This document shows, piece by piece, positions 20,860 through 30,663 of a stretch of 64,000 nucleotides of DNA. The position numbers were made by a program, and so were the translations under genes. The notes under the pieces are model-generated. The model did not search any database and had not been told where the DNA came from. It saw nothing but the letters and a program-made list of their open reading frames with translations. Position 1 is the stretch's first letter; every line of letters begins with the position of its first letter. The stretch is taken from contig CM020620.1 in NCBI GenBank assembly GCA_009829735.1, forward strand, positions 15,597,186 to 15,661,185. The letters run 5' to 3'. Origin of the DNA: Pyropia yezoensis (lineage: Eukaryota; Rhodophyta; Bangiophyceae; Bangiales; Bangiaceae).

Positions 20860-23232
20860 ATGTCGGACCCCCAGGTACCCGGGGGCGAGGACGACCTCCT
20901 GCCTGAAGAGGGGGAAGAGGTGATGGTGGACGACGTTCCCATCTCCGCCACCGCCGCCGAGTGCTTCCTAGCGAGCTCGTCGGAGGACGAGGACGACCGG
21001 GTGACCGTTCGTGTGGCCCCGGACGGCGCGCCGGGCGGGTTGTCGTCTGTGTGTAGCGGCACGACGGCTCCGTCGGGTGGCGGACAACCGCGTGCAGCGG
21101 TGGCTTCTACCGCTTCTCCTCCGGCGGCCCGGATGGCTTCTGTCGCCGGTACCGGCGTGGCTCTACCTCAAGACGGTGTCGCCGGCGTGGCGGATGGTGG
21201 TGTTGGCACCCCGTCCAGTCCGGCGGGTCAAGACGGCGCGGGTGCCCGCACGGCCGGTGCTTCGGCTCCGGAGGCTGTCCAAGTGCCTTCCCCTTCCGAG
21301 GCGGGGGCTACGTCGACGGGTGGTGCCGGCGCCGGTACCCTACCCGCGGTGCCGCGGGCGTCGAGCGGTCAAGACGCTCCTTCCCCCATGGCGGTTGACA
21401 CCGGGAGCTACTTCGGGCGGGCGCCCGCCCTTCTTCTTCCTCCTCGGCCTCGCCCACCTCCGGCGTCGGCCCCTCTGCCGGTGGGGCATCCCCCGGCGCC
21501 CCCGATTCTTCCTGGTCCTGCCCGGGTTGCCCCGTTGGGTGGCGGCGTCGCCGTGGCGGCGGGTCAACCCGCCATGTCGATGTCCGACCTGGTGGCTCGG
21601 GTTCGAGGCCTCACTGTGCAAGAGTCAATGGAGTCCGGTGGGCGGATGCGGGTGGACTTCCACCCGCCGCATCCCCGTGGAGAGTCCTCCCGGCGCGTCA
21701 AGGTGGACCCGAGTTGGGAGCGGGAGCTGGTGCGGCTGGTCAACCAGCCGAACGCGGTCCGGGTGGAACACCATTGGATACTGAGTCAGCCGGATGACCG
21801 GCATGCGCAGCTCTGGCGCACCCGGGTGGGACGGGGTGAGGTCTACCTCGACCCCAACTTCGGGGTATGCGACCTGATTGCTCCCGCGTTGCCGCGGGAG
21901 ATTGACTACCCGGCTAGTGCTCGGGGGATTGCGGCGGCGGCGGCGCCGGTTGCGTTCGGGGAGACGGTGGGCGATACCGGTCGGTATCCCGACTTTGACT
22001 ACTACCCGGGGGTACCCCCGTATCTGTCGTTGGCTGCCCCCTACCCGCCTATGGCGGGTTTGAAGTCGGCGTCGAGCTGGCGACGTAACCATGGTGTCAT
22101 GGCGGATGCGTTCCGCACCGATATAACGTGTGCGTTGCAGACCGGCAACGGTCGTGCGCCTGTATACACTCCCGTGCGCCCGCCGCTATGGCAGGAGGGG
22201 TGGGAACCCGCCCCTGCTTTCCGGTTTGACACCGGCTCCTGTCTCAGATACTTCGGGAGTGTGTTGGCCTCCCGGCCGGTCCACCCGTTGCAGGGTACCT
22301 TCACCCTTGTGGTTACCCTCGGGCAGGCGTCCTCCTTCTTGCTGTCCGTCCGCCGGCAGGGGCGCCTGTTTCATCTTCCGACGGGTGTCCGTCGGCACAT
22401 CGCGCAGTTGGGCGTGGACCTGATAGCTGCCAAGACCGGGTTGGCCCGGGAGTTCGAGGCCCTGCTGGCTGTTCACGATGCCGTGAACTGGGTTGGGGTG
22501 TTGGCCCTTCCCCCGTACCGGGACCCGCAGGCTGGGGCTACCCCCTTGCCTCGTCACTCGTTGCGTATCCGGCGTACTCAGCCGGGTGAGCCTAGTTGCC
22601 ATGGGTGGGCGTCCACCGAGGCCGTTCCTGACCTGGGTATTCCCATGGTTATCCATGACCCTCTTCAAGTCCTTGCCCCGTGGTTCGGTAACCCGATTCC
22701 GGCGGCGGTTGGCCGTCGTCCCCGAGAGTGCGGCTCTGCGGGTGGGGAGCGTGAGGTGTCCCGTCGTCGGGCGGAGCCCCGCCGGGGTTACGGTGGAGCC
22801 CCTTCGGTAGGGTCCTACCGAGCCTCGTATCAGGTGCCACCGGCTCCGGTGGTAGCCGTGTCGGCTCCTCTGGCTCCTCTGGCTGCGCCAGTGTCCGGTC
22901 CCGCCCCTGTCATGAATGACGGGGGTCCCCGTCTCTGGTATGAAGGCGTTGACGCCCTAGTTACCCGCGCAATGCGGGAGGGTCTCTCTGTTAGCTGGGG
23001 GGATATCCCCCCAGCTGCTGCGCTGGTTGGGTCAGCGCGTTGCTTCGGTGGCGTGCTTGACCGCCTCCAGAGAGCTCTGGAGGACGTGGAGGCTGGCCGC
23101 AGCACCCTCGTCCAGCTATGCACCGAGGTAACTCGGGTGATCGACCGTCGTGACATTGCCGACCGGTGGAGCACGGAGGTATACGCGCTTACGCGTGAGT
23201 GGCCTCCCTCGGGCAGTGGGTCTACCCACTGA
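20860..23232 (+). CDS. Antisense ORF protein of family-B retrotransposon
   Basis: An intact 790-codon ORF antisense to gag-pol, from the ATG at 20860, starting about 590 bp from the 3' LTR and ending 480 bp before the converging pol stop. Residues 1-60 are acidic (DDLLPEEGEEVMVDD), 60-240 Ala/Pro/Gly-rich and probably disordered, 240-570 globular (RVRGLTVQESMESGG, ELVRLVNQPNAVRVEHHW, RGEVYLDPNFGVCDLIAP), followed by an Arg-rich linker and a helical C-terminal end (LDRLQRALEDVEAGRSTLVQ). The block from RYFGSV (about 22247) to HDAVNW (about 22490) aligns by eye with 13630-13912 of the family-A protein (RRQGRLFHLP against QRRGMLWHLP). No known domain recognised. Absence of stops over 2.4 kb in a young element argues that it is a real gene. 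Confidence 0.75.
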   Translation: MSDPQVPGGEDDLLPEEGEEVMVDDVPISATAAECFLASSSEDEDDRVTVRVAPDGAPGGLSSVCSGTTAPSGGGQPRAAVASTASPPAARMASVAGTGVALPQDGVAGVADGGVGTPSSPAGQDGAGARTAGASAPEAVQVPSPSEAGATSTGGAGAGTLPAVPRASSGQDAPSPMAVDTGSYFGRAPALLLPPRPRPPPASAPLPVGHPPAPPILPGPARVAPLGGGVAVAAGQPAMSMSDLVARVRGLTVQESMESGGRMRVDFHPPHPRGESSRRVKVDPSWERELVRLVNQPNAVRVEHHWILSQPDDRHAQLWRTRVGRGEVYLDPNFGVCDLIAPALPREIDYPASARGIAAAAAPVAFGETVGDTGRYPDFDYYPGVPPYLSLAAPYPPMAGLKSASSWRRNHGVMADAFRTDITCALQTGNGRAPVYTPVRPPLWQEGWEPAPAFRFDTGSCLRYFGSVLASRPVHPLQGTFTLVVTLGQASSFLLSVRRQGRLFHLPTGVRRHIAQLGVDLIAAKTGLAREFEALLAVHDAVNWVGVLALPPYRDPQAGATPLPRHSLRIRRTQPGEPSCHGWASTEAVPDLGIPMVIHDPLQVLAPWFGNPIPAAVGRRPRECGSAGGEREVSRRRAEPRRGYGGAPSVGSYRASYQVPPAPVVAVSAPLAPLAAPVSGPAPVMNDGGPRLWYEGVDALVTRAMREGLSVSWGDIPPAAALVGSARCFGGVLDRLQRALEDVEAGRSTLVQLCTEVTRVIDRRDIADRWSTEVYALTREWPPSGSGSTH

Positions 23233-23545
23233 GGAGTGTTATTGTTTGTACGGGAGAGGGACCCGGTGGCCCTTATGGTGGCCGGGTAGTAGTGAGTGTA
23301 AACTCATCCCCCGCTGGGGGCATTGCTTGCCTCTGTTTGCTGCCCTGGGGAGTACCCCTTCTGGCTCAGTGGTGCCTTGCCTCCCGTCCAACTTCTTCCG
23401 GTTGGTTCATGCTTGGGGAGGTTATCCTCCCTCACTTTGTGTCTTGGCTTTGGGAGGCCAGCCTCCCGTGTAAGCCCCCTAGTTACTTCGATATTATCGA
23501 GGTTAGCCATTACCTTTAAGTTAACTTATTAAGGTTCAGGTTTTA

Positions 23546-23631
23546 CTTAGTTACCTAAGCTTGGCTGTACTTAGTTACCTAAGCTTGGTTCGACTTAGAA
23601 ACCTAAGTCTGATTTGACTTAGAAGCCTAAG
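23546..23631. repeat. Four hairpins at 24-bp spacing
   Basis: CTTAG-4 nt-CTAAG occurs at 23546-23559, 23570-23583, 23594-23607 and 23618-23631. Each is a 5-bp stem with a 4-nt loop (TTAC twice, AAAC, AAGC). The array lies in the gap where pol (minus) and the antisense ORF (plus) converge, so it could affect 3'-end formation of either transcript; that role is inference. Confidence 0.85.
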
Positions 23632-23711
23632 TCTGCCATAACCATGTCACACCCTACTTAGTAGGTATAAGCCTCACCCCCCAACAGCCGAAGTCGGTGT
23701 CGGTTGGGTTG

Positions 23712-26700
23712 TTACAGTAGGCGTCGTCGCCTCATGTAAGGTATGAGTAGTTGGCGGGGTTTATTCGCCGCCTGTTCCCAGGTGGGTGAGTCGAATCCAA
23801 CCCACATAACCTTCACGTACCAGGGTCCTGGTAGGTTCGGGTCGGTGTGTCCGACCACGCTCTCTACTTGGTATGGAATCCCATCCGGTCCCACCGGGTC
23901 ATCTGACCGGTGGGTTGTAAGAGCTTCATGTAGCAACCCAGCCGGTACCGGCTGAGGCTGTTCCGGCTTCGGAGCAGGTGTGACATCATTCACACTGATG
24001 CGTTGGATCTCCGTATCGGAGTGTAAGATAACAGAGTGGTCATCTCTGTGGAGAATCTGGTACGGTCCCTTGACCGGTTGCATGAGCTTGTTCCCCCGGA
24101 ACTTCTGGTGTCTGATGTAGACCCAGTCACCTGTCATCAGGGTTGCGTTGCGCACCCGTAGTCGGGCGTCGAAGTTCTTCTTATATCGAAGTTGTGTTCT
24201 GTCAAGGGCACCCTTGAGCTTAGGAATCATCCACGAAAGCTTGGCCAACCAAGCTAGGTGGATACGTTCGGCCGGTCGGCCTTTCGGTGTATCATACCGA
24301 GTGCACCTGCCTGGTGGCAGCGTCAGGTTACCGACGCCTAGTGGCATGACCCACTCCAGCGGAGCGATGTTTGTGCTCCGATGTGGCCTGGCATTGTATG
24401 CCAGGGTGAGTACGGACAGAAGCCTGTCCCAAGTGTTCGTGTGCTCGGCCACGTAGCACTGTAGCATCTTGACGATGGTGCGGTTGAACCGCTCCACCTG
24501 CCCGTTGGTTTGCGGGTGGTAGTCGGATGCCCGACGTGGTTCGATGCCGAACATGCCCAGGACCTTAGTGCAGAATGCTGACGTAAGGTTTGCTCCGTTG
24601 TCGGAGAGGAGTTGCTTCATGACTCCGTATGCACTGATCCAGTGGTCAACCACTGCGTTCATGATGGAGTATGCCGTATCATTCGGGATGGCTGCCGCTC
24701 GTGACAGCTTAGTGAACCGGTCAGACATGACCAGGATGTACCTGTTCCCTTCTTCCGTTACCGGAAGTGGCCCGAGTATGTCGATAGCGACCTGCTCGTT
24801 GGGCCCATCGGGTGGGAATAGCTTCATGGCAGACGCCTGCCTATGCAGACTCATGCGGTTACGTGCACAGGGGTGGCATCCCCTTACGTGGTCGACCACG
24901 TCGACGGCCATTGCTGGCCAGTAGAAGAACCTTCGCATTGCTGCGAACATACGTGATCCCCCCGGGTGTCCGGCTGTAGGGTTTTCGTGTTCTCGTTCCA
25001 TGACGGCTTGCCGTAAGGACACGGGAACCACGACTTGATGTCGTCCATCGGCGGGTGCCCGCCGGTATATGAGTCCGTCTTCGTTCTCGGAGAAGATGAC
25101 GGCCGTACCGGCCAGGAGGTTAGCACGATGACGTCTACAGACATCGTCATTGGCCTGTGCCTCGCGGAAGTCCGCGAGGGTCAATGGGCACGCAAGGTGT
25201 GCCATGGTATGGTCAGCCATACCCTGGGTAGCGTTACCCACCATGCAGACCGGTACCACCGGGATGTCCTCGTCCACCGGGCCGGTATCCCCGCTCGGGG
25301 TGTCGAGTCGAGACAATGCGTCTCCGAGATGGTGGGTTGACCGAGCCTTATATACGGTACGATAGTCGTGCTCGGCCATCTTCAGCCTCCATCGGGCTAG
25401 CCTCCCATGGCTATCGGAATCCTTGTCACCAAGGTTGAGGAGCCATCGTAGGGGTTCGTGGTCGGACCTCACGATGAACCTGGAGCCCTCCAGGTATGGA
25501 CGGAGCAGTTGCACTGCCCATATAACTCCGAGGCACTCACGCTCGGTTGCACTATAGTTCCGCTCAGCCGGGTTGAGTGTCCGGCTGAAGTACCCTACCG
25601 GACGTAGGTCCGGGATAACGTTGTCGGAACCGATCAACGTCTCCCCCTGTAACAGGGTGCATCCCACCTGGGTATCGCACGCATCGACATCGATGACGAA
25701 GGTACCCCGTCTGTGCGGTAACGCAAGGACGGATGGGGATAGTAGGGCTCGCTTCAGCGACTCGAATGCCTCCTCTTCGCTAGGCGAAGGGGGTTGGAGT
25801 ACCTTGGGTAAGGTACTGCTCGTAAGAACCGTTAACGGTTTAGCTATCCGAGCGAAGTCCTTGACGAACCGTCGGTATACATTGCACATTCCCAGGAAGC
25901 TCTTGAGCTGCGTCTGGGTGTTAGGGAACCGAGCATCCCGGAGTGCCCGGGTATTGGCTTCGAGTACCCCTAGTTTACCAGGGGTTATCTGGTGGCCCAG
26001 ATACTCGACCGTCTGTTGGAAGAAGGCGCACTTCTTCAGACGCAGGGTTACCCCGGCGTTCCTCAAGAGGGTGAGTACCTCGTCAACATGTTGCACAGGG
26101 TCATCCATGTTACGCGAGAAGACGATGACGTCATCGAGGTACACTAGGCAGTTACGCCACTTCACCCCCGACAGTATAATGTCGATAGCCCGCTGGAATG
26201 TAGCGGGGGCGTTGGACAATCCGAAGGGCATCCTTAGGAACTCGTACACTCCACTGTGACAGACGAATGCCGTCTTGGGGATATCCTCGTCCGCCACCGG
26301 GATCTGCCAGTATCCGGCATTGCAGTCGATGGTGGTAAACACCGTAGCTTCCCCCAGGGAGTCGATGCATTCATCCATCCTTGGTAAAGGGTATGAGTCC
26401 TTCTTGGTAACCAAGTTGAGGCGTCGATAATCGATGCAAAACCGAGGGGTTTGATCCTTCTTCGGTACAATAACGACTGGGGCACCCCACTCCGACATCG
26501 AAGGTCGGATCACCTTAGCTTCACTCATCCTCTTCACTTCTCCATCAACGATCTCTCGTTGCATAGGTCCCGCTCGGTGCGGTTGTGACCGGGCGGGGCG
26601 TGCGCCTGGTACCAGGTCAATACGTTGTTGGGTTGCCCCAATGGTACCCAAGGCCCGGCCTGTCCACATGACGTCATGCTTTCTTAGCATCCGTCGTACC

Positions 26701-27878
26701 TCTTCGGCTACCGAAGGGGGAAGGTGGTCGAGGTCAGCCTCGGCCAGTGCCTTCAATGCTTCTTGGTCCTTCGGCGGAATATCCGCCGGTAATGATGGTC
26801 GACTAGGCTTCCCGTCATCGGGTTGCTGTCGCTCGGTGGTCTCGGCGACCGCCAGCACCTCAAGTGGGTCCACTTGACCTTCCTTGTCAGGGGTAAGGAT
26901 ATCTCCTTCGTAGAGCTCGGCAATCCCGAGGATAGTTCCCTTCGGGAGGGTGACTGCCTTACGGCGATAGTTCGCCATCACTAGGAGGGACGACCCTCCT
27001 GATGGGAGGTCTATGAGACCGTTGGCCATGGTCAACCCATGGGGCTTGTACGTCCGCAAGTTGGACTTGACTCTGCAGATGCCTGCGAGGTCACAGTTAA
27101 CCGGGAGGACTGTCTCCGACAACGGCTCAAAGCGAGTTCGCTTGGCCAACCAAAGTGTCGTCGGCTCGACACTTGCGTACACCTCAGCCACGTTAACGTG
27201 GATCCCTTGTAGCGTCAGGTCCCTGACGATAGCCGTGTGTCCTCGCTTCGTCCCGTCGGCTTCTTGAAGCTCGACGGTCCTCCGGCCTGGCCGGATTGCA
27301 TCAACGTGAACGTTGATGAAGGTGCACCCCAGTATGCAGGGCACCGATAGGGTCTCACACACCAGGAAGTCGACTTCCGTGATGAGTTCCCCGATGGTAA
27401 CCCGCAGCGACATCGCTGCGGTCGTACGAATGAGGCGACCATTCGCGTCCTTGATGGTGGGTCCCCGAGTCACTCTGACTCGCGGAAGCCACTTGTCTGG
27501 GAGGGTATCCTTCCGGATAAGGTTGGGTCCAGCCCCTGTATCCAGTACAGGGTAGTACGATCGTGTCGACTGGGGGTCAACCCCCATTGTGGCTGATACC
27601 TTGAAGTTCTCCAAGGTGAACAGTACGTGGCCTACCCCGATATCCGGTGTAGCTCGGGCATCTTGGACAGGGCCCTTGGCTGGTTCAACTTGACGGGGCA
27701 TCCCGACCTCTCCTCCCAACCTTGGTGGTTGGTCATCAATCCCCTGACGCCGTGTCGTCGGGGCCGGAAGGTGTACCCGGGGGTTAATGCGGCGTCGGCT
27801 CAACCGCGCTCTCCGTGGGGCTTTCCCCGCGGTACTCCGGGGTGGCCTGCCTGGGTTACCCCAGCGCCCCCCGGTCAT
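23712..27878 (-). CDS. pol: Pol polyprotein of family B
   Basis: 1,388 residues from the ATG at 27878, although expression is probably by frameshift from gag rather than from this ATG. Domain order is that of Ty3/gypsy: aspartic protease (LDTGAGPNLI), reverse transcriptase (FCIDYRRLN, RMPFGLSNAPATFQR, catalytic YLDDVIVFSR), RNase H (FVIDVDACDTQVGC, ATERECLGVIWAV, RSDHEP), integrase zinc module with His-His-Cys-Cys present (EREHENPTAGHPGG, CHPCARNR), integrase core with the DDE triad (IDILGPLPVTEEG, LSDNGANLTS, PQTNGQVERFNR), and a chromodomain-like C-terminus (YQVESVVGHTDPN, VMWVGFDSPTWEQ). No stops or frameshifts; all catalytic residues that I can check are there. It is probably active in copying and integrating family-B elements. 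Confidence 0.95.
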   Translation of the reverse strand: MTGGRWGNPGRPPRSTAGKAPRRARLSRRRINPRVHLPAPTTRRQGIDDQPPRLGGEVGMPRQVEPAKGPVQDARATPDIGVGHVLFTLENFKVSATMGVDPQSTRSYYPVLDTGAGPNLIRKDTLPDKWLPRVRVTRGPTIKDANGRLIRTTAAMSLRVTIGELITEVDFLVCETLSVPCILGCTFINVHVDAIRPGRRTVELQEADGTKRGHTAIVRDLTLQGIHVNVAEVYASVEPTTLWLAKRTRFEPLSETVLPVNCDLAGICRVKSNLRTYKPHGLTMANGLIDLPSGGSSLLVMANYRRKAVTLPKGTILGIAELYEGDILTPDKEGQVDPLEVLAVAETTERQQPDDGKPSRPSLPADIPPKDQEALKALAEADLDHLPPSVAEEVRRMLRKHDVMWTGRALGTIGATQQRIDLVPGARPARSQPHRAGPMQREIVDGEVKRMSEAKVIRPSMSEWGAPVVIVPKKDQTPRFCIDYRRLNLVTKKDSYPLPRMDECIDSLGEATVFTTIDCNAGYWQIPVADEDIPKTAFVCHSGVYEFLRMPFGLSNAPATFQRAIDIILSGVKWRNCLVYLDDVIVFSRNMDDPVQHVDEVLTLLRNAGVTLRLKKCAFFQQTVEYLGHQITPGKLGVLEANTRALRDARFPNTQTQLKSFLGMCNVYRRFVKDFARIAKPLTVLTSSTLPKVLQPPSPSEEEAFESLKRALLSPSVLALPHRRGTFVIDVDACDTQVGCTLLQGETLIGSDNVIPDLRPVGYFSRTLNPAERNYSATERECLGVIWAVQLLRPYLEGSRFIVRSDHEPLRWLLNLGDKDSDSHGRLARWRLKMAEHDYRTVYKARSTHHLGDALSRLDTPSGDTGPVDEDIPVVPVCMVGNATQGMADHTMAHLACPLTLADFREAQANDDVCRRHRANLLAGTAVIFSENEDGLIYRRAPADGRHQVVVPVSLRQAVMEREHENPTAGHPGGSRMFAAMRRFFYWPAMAVDVVDHVRGCHPCARNRMSLHRQASAMKLFPPDGPNEQVAIDILGPLPVTEEGNRYILVMSDRFTKLSRAAAIPNDTAYSIMNAVVDHWISAYGVMKQLLSDNGANLTSAFCTKVLGMFGIEPRRASDYHPQTNGQVERFNRTIVKMLQCYVAEHTNTWDRLLSVLTLAYNARPHRSTNIAPLEWVMPLGVGNLTLPPGRCTRYDTPKGRPAERIHLAWLAKLSWMIPKLKGALDRTQLRYKKNFDARLRVRNATLMTGDWVYIRHQKFRGNKLMQPVKGPYQILHRDDHSVILHSDTEIQRISVNDVTPAPKPEQPQPVPAGLLHEALTTHRSDDPVGPDGIPYQVESVVGHTDPNLPGPWYVKVMWVGFDSPTWEQAANKPRQLLIPYMRRRRLL

Positions 27879-27886
27879 CCTTCCTC

Positions 27887-30070
27887 TTACTCGTTTCCCG
27901 CCCTTGGTAGGGTGCTGTCCGCCGGGCCATCCGGCTGAGGAGGTGCCTCCTCGACGGCCAGTACTCCACCTGGAGCTGGCTGCCTACCCGGTGCGGGTCC
28001 GGGTGCTCTGGCGGGATACCCCCCTGTGGATGCCTCGCGTTGCGCCGCTGCCCTCCGAGACTCCTCGGGGATAAGTGGGCAGGAAGACACCCAGTGCTGG
28101 GGATCCCCGCACAACATACATCCGGACGTGCCGGTCCCCCCTTGAGTTCGCATCGGGGTAGCCCCGTAGCTGCGGTTGCCTCCCTCGGGCGCCCGAGTGC
28201 CTGCTCCCTGGTAGGCCTTGGGTCCTTGGGTCAACCGGAACATGGACTCCCCCAACCGGTTGGGTCGGCCCGCAATCTGCGGAGGTGCCTCCGTGCGCAC
28301 CGCCCATATTGGCAAGGGTTGGTGAGGGTTACCCGTCACCGGGGAGTACCCCGTAGTCCGCACATACGGGACGCGCCGTCCCGTTCCTTCGTTGACCTGG
28401 AACTGGGTTCCAGCCGGGGCGATGTACGCTACCGTACCATGTTCATCAATCACCGGCGTCGCCGGTAGCAACAGGTGGCCCTGTTGGTCGACTAGAGGTT
28501 CATCCTCACCAATAGGGGTATGTTCGGTCGCCACCAGTACTGGTGCGGCCTTACGTTCCACCTTCTCTTGCCTCGGTACCGGAGGAAGACTGGGCTGGCC
28601 TCCCTCACCCTTGGGCTTCGGGGCCAAGGCACACTCCGGGTGTAGAACCCGGTAGGCGTCCCCTAGGGACTTGCACATGTGCATCAGTCGACTGAAGTTC
28701 GTCCGGGCCGTATTGGCTCCCCGTGCGGATATCCGCACGTAGTTGGGTACTCCTGCGAACAGGATGGCCCGTAGTTCCCCTTCACCGAGGAGCTTCCCCA
28801 GCTCGTAGTCGAGCTCTTGGATCCGGCGTCCAAACATCTACTCATCCTCCCAGCTCTGGGCGGTGGCAGTGCGCAGGGCCCGGTAGTGGTCCTCGCACTT
28901 GTCCTCACTGAGGTAACTGCTCAGCAGCTCCTTGAGAATCCCACGGTAATCCATGGGGGTGGCCGCAACCCTCATTCCCGGCATCGGGGATGCCTGGCGA
29001 AGAATGCCTCGCACCCGTTCATCAACAAAGAACGGGAGGATCTCCAGGGCCAGCCCCTCGTTGACGAGCGCCTTGTCCGCGGCTGCCTTGAAGCTAGTCA
29101 AGAAGCCGATGACTGCCAACGGGCGTCCGTTCGGCCCCCCGAACATAGGGACTCCCTTCATAAGGGTCTGCATAGAGCGGATCGCCCGATGCGACGTATT
29201 ACGCATCGATTCCGATACGGTGGTAGATCGGTCCTCCAAACGATAACGTTCGGGAGTCAGTACCGACCGGAAGACCTCGTTGACGATCTCCGTGTCAGCG
29301 TCCTGGATATCCAGTCGCTTCGCCAGTTGATGAGCAAACTGATCGGACTCCATCCGCTTCAGTAGGCTCGCAGTTACCTGCGCGGTCATAGCTTCCACCA
29401 CTGAAGATGGTACTTCAGGCGTCGGCACCTCGGGAACCCGAGTTGCCTGGCCTCCGTCGTCGTGGGGGTACTGTGAGAGGGTATCCCCTGCCCCAATAAC
29501 CGACTCTCCACCGGCGTAAGTATCCGCCGGGTCGGGTCCGCGGAGTCCGCTTCGGGTGCTCCGAGCGTATCGCTCCGTGTGACTCCGTTCCAACTCTGCC
29601 GACGAGTCGGATCCATACCCCATTGTGTCCGGGGGTTGTCCAGGAGTAGCAACACCGGGGTTGACCCTGGTGGACTCCGAAAGTAGTCCGGCCGGTTCGA
29701 ACCGTACTGGTGTGGGAGGAGCACGACGGGGTCCCGTCGTGTGGCGTGTTGACATCAACACTGCCATCGCGTCCTCCGTCCGCTCCTGGCGAGCGTCGAG
29801 TCCGGAAAACCGGGCCTCGATGCGGGCCAATGATGCCATCAGGGAATCCCCTGGTGAAGGAGGCGGCGGAGTGAGGTCGGTCGACGACAGTTGAGGCGGG
29901 CCCCCGCCTCCTGCCGTCCGAGCCGTGCCAAATGTCGATCCGGCACCTGAGAGCATTGGCGTCTCAATGTTGTCGATCGGGTTCCCGATCTCGGTTCCCG
30001 TAGTCACCTCCAGGGTCGGCGTCGACGCCGATCCGTCATCTTGAACGTTCCCCGTCTCTTGGGTAGACAT
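27887..30070 (-). pseudogene. gag: gag of element B, one in-frame TAG
   Basis: A frame of 727 codons plus stop from the ATG at 30070. The N-terminal 230 residues are Ser/Pro/Thr-rich. The capsid-like part follows (TASLLKRMESDQFAHQLAKR, LEILPFFVDERVRGILRQAS, LSSYLSEDKCEDHYRALRTA), then a Pro/Gly-rich region and a single CCHC zinc knuckle (CMLCGDPQHWVSSC). A TAG at 28838-28840 stands where the copy at 62631 has GAG, directly before an ATG, so it is most simply a point mutation that splits gag into 412- and 316-codon pieces. The normal stop is the TAA at 27887-27889, just after the frameshift heptamer. Confidence 0.9.
27893..27899 (-). promoter_or_regulatory. Candidate -1 frameshift site, gag-pol of B
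   Basis: The minus strand reads GGGAAAC split G-GGA-AAC in the gag frame, the X-XXY-YYZ pattern of -1 slippery sites, two codons before the gag stop. A slip here enters the pol frame exactly. Confidence 0.75.
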
Positions 30071-30275
30071 AGTCACAATCAGTCAACCGACGTAACAATC
30101 ACCACGAATAAGAGAGCGAGGGGGTAGATTGGGGAGAGTAACAGTAGATCACAGTCAAAGGTAAAAACTCAACACAATCGATCAGGTCGCAACACCACGA
30201 GTACAAGAAAAGGACCGGATCCCTATCCGTGTGCCAGGGCCGAAGACGGCGTCACCACAAGGGTGGCGGAAACCC

Positions 30276-30294
30276 GTCCCCTGCTGCTCCACCA
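30276..30294 (-). promoter_or_regulatory. Primer-binding site of element B
   Basis: The minus strand reads TGGTGGAGCAGCAGGGGAC one base inside the 5' LTR, identical over 19 bases to the site of element A. Confidence 0.65.
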
Positions 30295-30295
30295 A

Positions 30296-30658
30296 TGTAG
30301 CACAATAGGGATCCGTCGCACGTCCACTCTCAGGGAACACTCACCAAGGGGGATCGGCACCAACGTCACCGGGAGGCCAAGGTTGCTGTCCTTGGAGCGC
30401 AAGCCACGGGACCAAGATGGGAGCCCAAATGGGAGGGGTTTGTTGTTCTACCTTGGCCGGCGGTGGATTCGCCGCCGGCCCCCACGTTATAAACCCTCGG
30501 AGACACTACTAACTACCCTCCACCCCAAGATGCAAGTCCCTCTGGTCATACGTAACTTATAGATACCGTGACCAGTACGAACTATCAAATTGGAAGTTAA
30601 GGGTTAGAAGTAGCCCCCCTAATATTAGGGTTACAATACGGCCAACCATATTGCTACA
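30296..30658 (-). repeat. 5' LTR of element B
   Basis: 363 bp, one mismatch to the 3' LTR. It carries the same TTATAAA (30487-30493), which reads GTTTATAAC on the element's sense strand, so a TATA-like box can be read in both directions. Confidence 0.95.
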
Positions 30659-30663
30659 GCGAC

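Larger units (their letters stand above)
19906..30658 (-). mobile_element. Ty3/gypsy family B, complete element nested in gag of A
   Basis: A 10,753-bp element on the minus strand with 363-bp LTRs (19906-20268 and 30296-30658), flanked by the 5-bp duplication GCGAC (19901-19905 and 30659-30663). The LTRs differ at one position, near 19983 and 30373, so insertion is very recent. In sense order it has a primer-binding site, gag, pol in the -1 frame, an array of short hairpins, a 790-codon antisense ORF, a purine tract and the 3' LTR. The only obvious lesion is a TAG in gag. A second, partial copy starts at 62631. Confidence 0.96.

Noticed and set aside
20241..21062. 273-codon minus-strand ORF beside the 3' LTR of B
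   Set aside because: It is a shadow of the leader and start of the antisense gene, Arg/Pro/Gly-rich, with no motif.
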